From positions 1-22,670 of the forward strand of contig JAUVKE010000005.1 of the NCBI GenBank assembly GCA_030592105.1: DNA of 22,670 nt, written 5' to 3'. Source of the stretch: Desulfobacteraceae bacterium. GTDB lineage: Bacteria > Desulfobacterota > Desulfobacteria > Desulfobacterales > BuS5. The translations under genes were made by a program, and so were the position numbers. Of this stretch, positions 17,126-22,670 are shown piece by piece. How positions within the stretch are numbered: the first letter of the stretch is position 1; every line of letters starts with the position of its first letter. The notes below the pieces were generated by a model that made no database searches, was not told the origin of the DNA, and saw only the letters and a list, made by a program, of their open reading frames with translations.

Positions 17126-19051
17126 CTATATTGATTTTTTTTTAAGAATTTTTTCCGGCAACATGTCGATAAAGGATGATGGGGCACCAAGTATCATTCC
17201 GGAACTTCTATCATAAAAGTAAGTTGGGTGAATAAAAAAGAGTTTTTCCCTTGCGCGGGTCGATGCTACATACATAAGCCTTCGTTCTTCTTCAAGATCT
17301 TCAGAGCTGTTCAAAGCATGTAAAGAAGGAAATCGTCCGTCCAAGGCCCATATTATAAATACTGTATGCCATTCGAGTCCTTTTGCAGAATGTATTGTGG
17401 ATAAAACCAATCGGTCATTCTCCGAATAATCGGCTGTAAATGTGTTGTCGATACTTGTGTTGGGGGGCTCCAGGGAGATATCCGCCAAAAAAGTTTCAAG
17501 ATTGTCATAACGTTCCATGATTGTTGCAAGGTGCTCCAGATCTTTTCTCCTTTTGGGGTAATCATCATACTTTTTTTCCAGTATGGGAATATAATAATTG
17601 ATGATTGTTTCTCCCATCAGACAAATAGATTGCTGGCTGGAGTCCATTTGTGTAAATATTTCTTTTAACCCGGCTGTACTCTCTGCTGTTTTAGGTTTAA
17701 GGGTTATTTTGTTTAAACCTGCAGCCCCTATATTTTTTTCTGATATTGAATTAAAGATTTTGTCGGCAGTTTTGGGACCTATTGTATTTAATAAAAGGAG
17801 AATTCTGTACCAGCTTACTTTGTCATTGGGGTTGTGTATTACTTTTAAGTGGGCAATAACATCTTTTATATGGGCAGATTCCATGAACTTGAAACCCCCC
17901 ACCTTGATAAAAGGAATTTTTGCTTTTGTAAGTTCAACTTCAAGATCAAAGGAATGAAATCCTGCCCTGAAAAGTATGGAAATCTGGTTTAAGGGGATCC
18001 CGTTTTCATACAGCTTTTCAATTTCTTTAACTACAAAACGAGATTGGGAGTTTTCATCCTCTGTACTTAAAAGGACAGGTTTTACCCCTCCTTCTTTACT
18101 GGTAAAAAGGTTTTTTGAATATTTCTCAGCTGCCCTTTCTATAATCTGATTGGTTAGATTAAGTATGGGCTGAACACTCCGGTAATTTTCTTCAAGTTTT
18201 ATAATCTTTGTCCCTGAAAATTTTTGTGGAAATGCCATGATGTTTTTAAAGCTTGCCCCCCTGAAAGCGTATATGCTCTGGGAGTCATCCCCCACAACCA
18301 TGATATTTCTGCGGGCTTCGGCAAGAAGATACAAGATTCTGGCCTGTATTTTATTGGTGTCCTGATATTCATCAACCATTATATAATGATAGCGCGAAGC
18401 TATTGTCTGGCACAATTCGGGATTTTTACTCAAAAGATGATGGAGATGTGTTAAAAGGTCATCATAATCCAGGAAGTTATGTTCAATTTTACGGCTGTTA
18501 TATTCCTTATACAGTTGAGTGATGACTTCTGTGGTTATGGAAAAATGGGGGTAATCCTTAGCTACCACGTCTTCTATGGGTAATATTTTATTGGTTGCTT
18601 TTCCAAAGATATTTGCCAGGGTATTTTTCCTGGGAAATGTGTGGAATTTTGAAACAAGTTCGCTATCTTTTCTTATCATTCCTATGAGACTTTCAGAGTC
18701 AACACGGTCAATAATGGTGAAGCCGGGCTTGAACCCCGCCTCTTCAGGATAATTTCGAAGTATGGCATTGGCAAAGGAATGGAATGTCCCCCCTGAAACC
18801 CTTGAGCATCTATTATCAAGGAGACTGGACGCCCGGTGCAGCATTTCCTGGGAAGCTTTTCTGGTAAATGTCAAAAGGAGTATGGCATCCGGTTCAACCC
18901 CCTGTTCCACAAGGCGTGCGACTCTGTATGTAAGAGTCCTTGTTTTTCCACTCCCTGCTCCGGCTATTATGAGAAGTGGCCCCTTTGTAGTTATAACAGC
19001 CTCAAGCTGGCTGGGATTAAGTTCTTTTTCGTAAGGAATTTTAAAATTCAT
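17126..19051 (-). CDS. UvrD/Rep-type superfamily I DNA helicase
   Basis: ATP-dependent 3'-5' DNA helicase of the UvrD/PcrA/Rep family. The 641 residues show motif I AGAGSGKTRTLTYR (Walker A 31-37), motif Ia TFTRKAS (61-67), motif II VDEYQDTN (226-233), motif III GDDSQSIYAFRGA (254-266), motif V VLSTIHSAKGLEW (549-561) and motif VI VASTRARE (595-602). It is shorter than UvrD/PcrA (about 720) and lacks their long C-terminal tail, so it is closer to Rep or to the compact helicases of anaerobes. I therefore give no symbol. No strong ribosome site precedes the ATG. Its promoter would be in 19052-19188, beside a decayed E1 copy. Confidence 0.95.
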   Translation of the reverse strand: MNFKIPYEKELNPSQLEAVITTKGPLLIIAGAGSGKTRTLTYRVARLVEQGVEPDAILLLTFTRKASQEMLHRASSLLDNRCSRVSGGTFHSFANAILRNYPEEAGFKPGFTIIDRVDSESLIGMIRKDSELVSKFHTFPRKNTLANIFGKATNKILPIEDVVAKDYPHFSITTEVITQLYKEYNSRKIEHNFLDYDDLLTHLHHLLSKNPELCQTIASRYHYIMVDEYQDTNKIQARILYLLAEARRNIMVVGDDSQSIYAFRGASFKNIMAFPQKFSGTKIIKLEENYRSVQPILNLTNQIIERAAEKYSKNLFTSKEGGVKPVLLSTEDENSQSRFVVKEIEKLYENGIPLNQISILFRAGFHSFDLEVELTKAKIPFIKVGGFKFMESAHIKDVIAHLKVIHNPNDKVSWYRILLLLNTIGPKTADKIFNSISEKNIGAAGLNKITLKPKTAESTAGLKEIFTQMDSSQQSICLMGETIINYYIPILEKKYDDYPKRRKDLEHLATIMERYDNLETFLADISLEPPNTSIDNTFTADYSENDRLVLSTIHSAKGLEWHTVFIIWALDGRFPSLHALNSSEDLEEERRLMYVASTRAREKLFFIHPTYFYDRSSGMILGAPSSFIDMLPEKILKKKSI

Positions 19052-19188
19052 TTTGTTTGTCAGGATCCCTCGCAGTATATTCCATTGTTACTTATAAAAT
19101 TTATTCAGGGACGGTCATTTCTATACCCTTCCATCATGATATTGTCAACATCAGATTTTTTGAGCTTAGTGCTCATTTCAGCAGTAAG

Positions 19189-19270
19189 CTGAACTATAAT
19201 AAAATTTAAAAAAGTCTGAAACTCGCTGTGCTCAAACAACCAGACTTTTTTAAATTTCACCATAGCTCAG
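19189..19270 (-). repeat. E1 core, copy d (terminal repeats lost)
   Basis: The 82-bp hairpin core is intact and has the best-paired inner stem in this window: AAAAAAGTCTGG faces TCAGACTTTTTT. Outer arms extend as AGCTGAACTAT/ATAGCTCAGCT. No 26-bp ends flank it directly. Only TTTCAGCAGTA on the left recalls the full element. A diverged end-like piece lies further off at 19094-19125 (AAATTTATTCAGGGACGGTC...). The minus strand is open for MVKFKKVWLFEHSEFQ and further codons to about 19115. It lies in the gap upstream of the helicase gene and downstream of the siroheme gene (both minus). Confidence 0.75.
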
Positions 19271-19388
19271 CTTTTACATCTAATGGCCAAAGTTAAAATC
19301 AACCCCGAATTTTAAAAACCGGCTGATATTTTTTGGGTTTTTCATGAAAAATCACATCTGTTTTTTACGACATGGGAATAGGCTTTTT

Positions 19389-20009
19389 TCAGGAGTTTTC
19401 CTTTTCAAAATATTGTCGGTAAGTATGGATAATTTCTGTAAAACGTTTTCCATCACGGGTATTTTGTTTAAAAAGGCCTATACATTTTTTTACAATTTTC
19501 AAAACTTTATCCTCCTTATATATTCCCTTTAACTCCATGGCCAGTTGAGGGTGTCTGCCCAATCTGCCTCCAAGGAGTACCCTGAAGCCTTCCTCCCCTT
19601 TTTTAATTGTCCCGGAGGAACACTCGTTTATACATTTGCCACACTTCATACAGAGATTATAATCGATTTCAGGAGCTTTTTTGCCCGGAAAAAATTTTAC
19701 TGCGTCTTCCTGACAAATCTCAACACATATTCCGCACATAATACATTTTTCATTTGAAATTTCAGGTATTAAAGCTCCTATGATACCAATATCCTTAATT
19801 TGTGGTTGTGAACAGGCATTTGGACACCCCGCCAGGGTTATTCTAAATTTATGATGGGGTTTAATTTTACCTTTAATATTTTTTTTTAAAAATCTGTACA
19901 GGTCTTCTTGTTTTAACAATGACTCCAGCCGACCCATGAATTTATCGTAATTAATAGCCCTGTTTGGACATTTATCTGCTTTTAAACAGCTATTAAGCTG
20001 ATATCCCAT
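19389..20009 (-). CDS. Compact sulfite/nitrite reductase-like siroheme and ferredoxin protein
   Basis: Predicted cytoplasmic redox protein of the sulfite/nitrite reductase 4Fe-4S superfamily. In 206 residues it carries the coupled siroheme/cluster motif as CLKADKC (Cys8, Cys14) and CPNAC (Cys62, Cys66). Two ferredoxin-type 4Fe-4S motifs follow (Cys89/92/95/99 and Cys120/123/126/130). The reductase fold resumes at LLGGRLGRHPQLAMEL. This is the layout of small Dsr-like/AsrC-like proteins, much shorter than classical sulfite reductases. The ATG at 20009 has GGGAG ten bases upstream. The same frame continues upstream into E1 copy e for 45 more codons, which I take as fortuitous. The substrate is unknown. 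It is divergent from hemC/hemE, whose pathway supplies siroheme precursors. Confidence 0.85.
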   Translation of the reverse strand: MGYQLNSCLKADKCPNRAINYDKFMGRLESLLKQEDLYRFLKKNIKGKIKPHHKFRITLAGCPNACSQPQIKDIGIIGALIPEISNEKCIMCGICVEICQEDAVKFFPGKKAPEIDYNLCMKCGKCINECSSGTIKKGEEGFRVLLGGRLGRHPQLAMELKGIYKEDKVLKIVKKCIGLFKQNTRDGKRFTEIIHTYRQYFEKENS

Positions 20010-20035
20010 TTTTGTTACTCTCCCATATTTTGATA

Positions 20036-20195
20036 TATAGACCGTCACATAAATAATTTCAGCAAGAAACTGAGCTGTAATAAAATTTAAAAAGCTCTGA
20101 AACTCGCTAGGCTCAAACAGCCAGAACTTTTTAAATTTCACCATAGCTCAGTTCTGACAGCTAACCGTATGAAATTTATTATCTGAATATCTGTA
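20036..20195 (-). mobile_element. E1 element, copy e (complete)
   Basis: A full 160-bp copy with terminal repeats at 20036-20061 and 20170-20195 (19 of 26 positions inverted-identical by eye) and hairpin core 20070-20151. The inner stem AAAAAGTTCTGG/CAGAGCTTTTT pairs fully if one G-U is allowed. The minus strand is open from ATG at 20144 (MVKFKKFWLFEPSEFQ...) straight through the element end and in frame into the siroheme-protein gene that starts at 20009. The element thus forms the immediate upstream region of that gene. Confidence 0.85.
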
Positions 20196-20353
20196 AAAAT
20201 AGTTTTTGCGTTAAATGTACATTAGGTGCCATTAATGATTGTCAGTATTTTTTTATCTACTCTTATCCTACACATATTTGTACGGTACTTGTCCAAATTT
20301 ATTGAGAACTTATCTGGTTTATGATACTAAAATCAAGATTATAAACTTTTTAG

Positions 20354-20419
20354 TAACTATTCAGCGTTGCTGGTTTAATCAGATTATACCTGCTGCCGTA
20401 CATATTAGCTGAATAGTTA
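20354..20419. repeat. E3 palindromic element, copy b
   Basis: Perfect 12-bp outer arms TAACTATTCAGC (20354-20365) and GCTGAATAGTTA (20408-20419) surround GGTTTAATCAGATTATACCTG, which matches the centre of E3 copy a read on its minus strand (quoted bases shared with one or two changes). Compared with copy a, an internal arm segment is missing or diverged. It lies 35 bases before hemC, inside its likely leader. No T-run follows. Confidence 0.65.
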
Positions 20420-20453
20420 AACTTTTTACAAAATAGAGAAAATATTCTAAAAA

Positions 20454-21389
20454 ATGAAGACAAATTTAATTATTGGTTCACGATCAAGTGACCTGGCTTT
20501 ATGGCAGGCTCATTACGTGAAAGATGCAATTGAAAGAAAAAACAAAGGGATTACAGTTGAGATTAAGCGTATTCAAACAAAAGGGGATAAAATTCTGGAT
20601 GTTGCCCTTTCAAAGATTGGAGACAAGGGGCTTTTTACCAAAGAGATTGAAAATGAATTATTATCCGGATCCATTGATATAGCCGTCCATAGCTTAAAAG
20701 ATCTTGAAACAAAAATTCCTGAAGGATTAAAGCTTTCTGTGGTAACCAAACGCCACAACGTGGAGGATGTTTTAATAGCAAGGGACCATGGCATTACCAT
20801 TGACACATTGCGGAAAAATGCAATTGTCGCCACAGGCTCTTTACGGAGAAGATCCCAGCTTCAGCATCTCCGACCTGACATAAAGGTTATGGATCTTAGG
20901 GGAAATGTTCCCACCCGGATTAACAGGTTTATAACTTCTGATTGGGACGCAATAATTTTGGCTTGTGCAGGGGTTGAAAGATTAAAGCTGGAAAAACATA
21001 TCTCTTCATATATTCCTGTTACCCGGATGCTTCCTGCCGTGGGACAAGGGGCCCTGGGGATCGAAATTAAAAAAAATAACCAGTTTGCAAACGATATTAT
21101 TCAACCCCTTCACCATGAAGATACTTATATTTCAGTAACGGCTGAACGTTCACTCCTTGCCGCTCTTCAGGGGGGATGCCAGGTTCCAATAGGGGCATAT
21201 GCCCAGGTGGAATCTGATAATTTATCCCTTGCAGCAATGGTTGGTACCCTGGATGGACGCAAAATTATCAGACGGACAATAAACGGAAGTAAAAAAGAAC
21301 CTGAACAGACAGGTAAAAAACTGGCGCAGGAATTAAATGATGCAGGTGCAGGGGAAATTTTAAAAGCGATTTACAATTCAAACGGATAG
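20454..21389 (+). CDS. hemC: Hydroxymethylbilane synthase (porphobilinogen deaminase)
   Basis: Joins four porphobilinogen units into hydroxymethylbilane, a precursor of uroporphyrinogen III, siroheme, cobamides and heme. The 311 residues start MKTNLIIGSRSSDLALWQA. They contain HSLKDLET with the catalytic aspartate and the cofactor-binding Cys242 in LQGGCQVPIGAY. Length is normal. No good ribosome site precedes the ATG, which is unusual for this window. The stop TAG (21387-21389) lies inside the left terminal repeat of an E2 element, so the last residue or two may have been set by that insertion. It precedes hemE by 124 bases. Confidence 0.97.
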   Translation: MKTNLIIGSRSSDLALWQAHYVKDAIERKNKGITVEIKRIQTKGDKILDVALSKIGDKGLFTKEIENELLSGSIDIAVHSLKDLETKIPEGLKLSVVTKRHNVEDVLIARDHGITIDTLRKNAIVATGSLRRRSQLQHLRPDIKVMDLRGNVPTRINRFITSDWDAIILACAGVERLKLEKHISSYIPVTRMLPAVGQGALGIEIKKNNQFANDIIQPLHHEDTYISVTAERSLLAALQGGCQVPIGAYAQVESDNLSLAAMVGTLDGRKIIRRTINGSKKEPEQTGKKLAQELNDAGAGEILKAIYNSNG

Positions 21390-21489
21390 ACCGTCACATA
21401 AATAATTTCACTGCGTTATCGGTCGTCGGAGTATCATAATACGCCTTCCTCCCTCTATCCTTGTGAAATGAATTATCTGACAATCTATA
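21385..21489 (+). mobile_element. E2 element, copy d (complete)
   Basis: This 105-bp copy has the best E2 termini: 21385-21410 (GATAGACCGTCACATAAATA...) and 21464-21489 (TGAAATGAATTATCTGACAA...), inverted-identical at about 20 of 26 positions. The core 21411-21463 contains CTGCGTTATCGGTCG and GGAGTATCATAATACGCC then TTCCTCC, shared with copy a at 340-458. It overlaps the end of hemC, supplying its stop codon, and ends 24 bases before the hemE start. It therefore fills nearly the whole hemC-hemE gap and may hold promoter-like AT-rich sequence (CTATATAAAC just at its right end). Confidence 0.8.
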
Positions 21490-21513
21490 TAAACTTGGGC
21501 AGGGGAGGGCTAT

Positions 21514-22566
21514 GTGGATAAAATAACAAATGATCTTTTTTTAAGGGCGTGTAAACGCTTGCCGGTGGAAAGGACTCCAATTTGGGTTATGCGCCAGGCA
21601 GGACGTTATTTACCTGAATACAGGGCTATCAGGAAGAATACCGATTTTTTAACAATGTGTAAAACACCGGAACTTGTTTCAAAGGTTACTCTGCAGCCGG
21701 TGGAGATTATCGGCGTTGATGCAGCAATAATTTTTTCAGATATTCTGGTGATCCCTGAAGCCATGGGTATGTACCTTGAAATGCACGACAACATCGGGCC
21801 GGTCTTTCCCAAACCGATCAGAAATAAAACAGATGTAAAAAGTTTGAAACATATAGATCCCTTTGATGATCTGAAATATGTTATGGATTCTATCCTGCTT
21901 ACCAAAAAAGAACTCAAAGGACGGGTCCCCCTAATCGGCTTTAGTGGTTCTCCATGGACGCTTTTAACATATATGGTTGAGGGGAGGGGCACCAAAACCT
22001 TCTCAAATGCTAAAAAGCTTATTTATAATAGCCCTGAACTCGCCCACGAACTTCTTGCCAAAATCTCCGATGCTGTTGCCTCTTACCTGAGTGCAAATAT
22101 AGAATCGGGTGTTGATGCGCTCCAGATATTTGATACATGGGGGGGGATTCTTTCGGGTGATGATTTTGAGGAATTTTCTTTAAGATACATAATGAGAGTG
22201 ATTTCCCAGATAAAACGGAAAGAAGAACCTCTGATTCTATTTTCAAAGGGTGTACATTATTGCCTTGATGAGCTTGCTGACTCCGGAGCAGATGTTTTAG
22301 GGCTTGACTGGACAATGGATATCGGTAAAATCCGCAGTATGGTGGGAGATCGTGTGGCGCTTCAAGGGAGCCTTGACCCTGCTGTTTTATATGCTTCGCC
22401 TGAAAAGATCTGTATAAAAGCAGAAAAAATATTGAGATCTTATGGTAATGGCTCCGGCCACATATTTAATCTTGGGCATGGGATAGCCCCTGATGTATCA
22501 CCGGATTCTTTAAAAATATTAGTCGATTATGTGAAAAAAGAGAGCCGGAAATTTCATAAAGAATAA
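21514..22566 (+). CDS. hemE: Uroporphyrinogen decarboxylase
   Basis: Decarboxylates uroporphyrinogen III to coproporphyrinogen III in the cytoplasm. The 350 residues carry the first signature PIWVMRQAGRYLPEYRAIR (about 21-39), the second region GSPWTLLTYMVEGRGTK and the C-terminal FNLGHGIAPDVSPD. The start is GTG at 21514, with GGAGG (21504-21508) five bases upstream. An overlapping ATG two bases earlier is out of frame and stops at once. Having HemE next to HemC fits heme or heme-like cofactor synthesis. Many sulfate reducers instead branch to siroheme for heme, so the presence of HemE is worth noting. Confidence 0.97.
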   Translation: MDKITNDLFLRACKRLPVERTPIWVMRQAGRYLPEYRAIRKNTDFLTMCKTPELVSKVTLQPVEIIGVDAAIIFSDILVIPEAMGMYLEMHDNIGPVFPKPIRNKTDVKSLKHIDPFDDLKYVMDSILLTKKELKGRVPLIGFSGSPWTLLTYMVEGRGTKTFSNAKKLIYNSPELAHELLAKISDAVASYLSANIESGVDALQIFDTWGGILSGDDFEEFSLRYIMRVISQIKRKEEPLILFSKGVHYCLDELADSGADVLGLDWTMDIGKIRSMVGDRVALQGSLDPAVLYASPEKICIKAEKILRSYGNGSGHIFNLGHGIAPDVSPDSLKILVDYVKKESRKFHKE

Positions 22567-22602
22567 AGCCGGTTAAAATTTCTCGTTTTTTTTGCAACCG
22601 CC

Positions 22603-22670
22603 TGTAGATGTTCAGATAATAAATTTCATAAAGCCATATGGCGAGACTGAGCTATGGTGAAATTTTTGTA
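22603..22670 (+). mobile_element. E1 element, copy f (cut by the window edge)
   Basis: The terminal repeat lies at 22603-22628 (TGTAGATGTTCAGATAATAA...) and the core start at 22647 (CTGAGCTATGGTGAAATTT). The core diverges after AAATTT (TTGTA instead of AAAAAG) just before the sequence ends, so it may be truncated or mutated. Orientation is plus, in the sense of hemE, 36 bases after its stop. Confidence 0.65.

Noticed and set aside
706..20195. CRISPR array
   Set aside because: The repeats are dispersed kilobases apart, palindromic and lie between genes; there are no regular spacers and no cas genes.
20302..20330. Sigma70-like promoter for hemC (TTGAGA, 17 bases, TACTAA)
   Set aside because: The -10 match is poor and AT-rich spacer gives many such chance matches; not strong enough to list.

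Overview
This is a 22.7-kb chromosomal window of low GC content made mostly of conserved housekeeping genes. Gene content and protein style suggest a Desulfobacterota (former Deltaproteobacteria) genome, probably near the Desulfobacterales. The clues are a long HolA with inserts, a SurA_N/PpiD-type foldase, a compact siroheme-ferredoxin sulfite-reductase-like protein and AT-rich spacers. This placement is inferred from the translations and was not tested by a search.

Layout. Positions 1-160 (minus) hold the start of a gene running off the left edge. Positions 161-944 are gene-free and carry repeats. A plus-strand cluster follows: ileS (945-3749), lspA (TTG start overlapping the ileS stop), lgt, holA (overlapping lgt) and argC to 7580. 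After a repeat-filled gap come folD, a hairpin terminator, a membrane-anchored M23 peptidase, secA, a ppiD-like foldase and a small zinc-ribbon membrane protein, to 15045. A long inverted repeat separates these from a minus-strand block: a UvrD/Rep-type helicase (19051 to 17126), a PiT phosphate permease and its DUF47/PhoU-like partner (to 15132). A siroheme/4Fe-4S protein (20009 to 19389, minus) is divergent from hemC and hemE (20454-22566, plus), which make early tetrapyrrole intermediates. LspA and Lgt act in lipoprotein maturation. SecA and the PpiD-like protein act in secretion and envelope folding.

The notable layer is intergenic. Three small repeat families fill most of the larger gaps. 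E1 (about 160 bp; six copies, one cut by the right edge) has imperfect 26-bp terminal inverted repeats around an 82-bp hairpin core. E2 (105-119 bp; two full copies and two end fragments) has the same kind of termini around an unrelated core. E3 is a palindromic element with a perfect 21-bp arm in its best copy, and lies beside E1 at three loci. The E1 hairpin is better paired as RNA from one strand, because departures from symmetry become G-U wobbles, and it shows partly compensatory changes between copies. The same strand is an open frame starting MVKFKK, and one copy is in frame with the siroheme gene. The elements look like non-autonomous mobile elements (MITE/REP-like) that can affect gene ends, starts and transcripts. 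No transposase gene is visible in the window.
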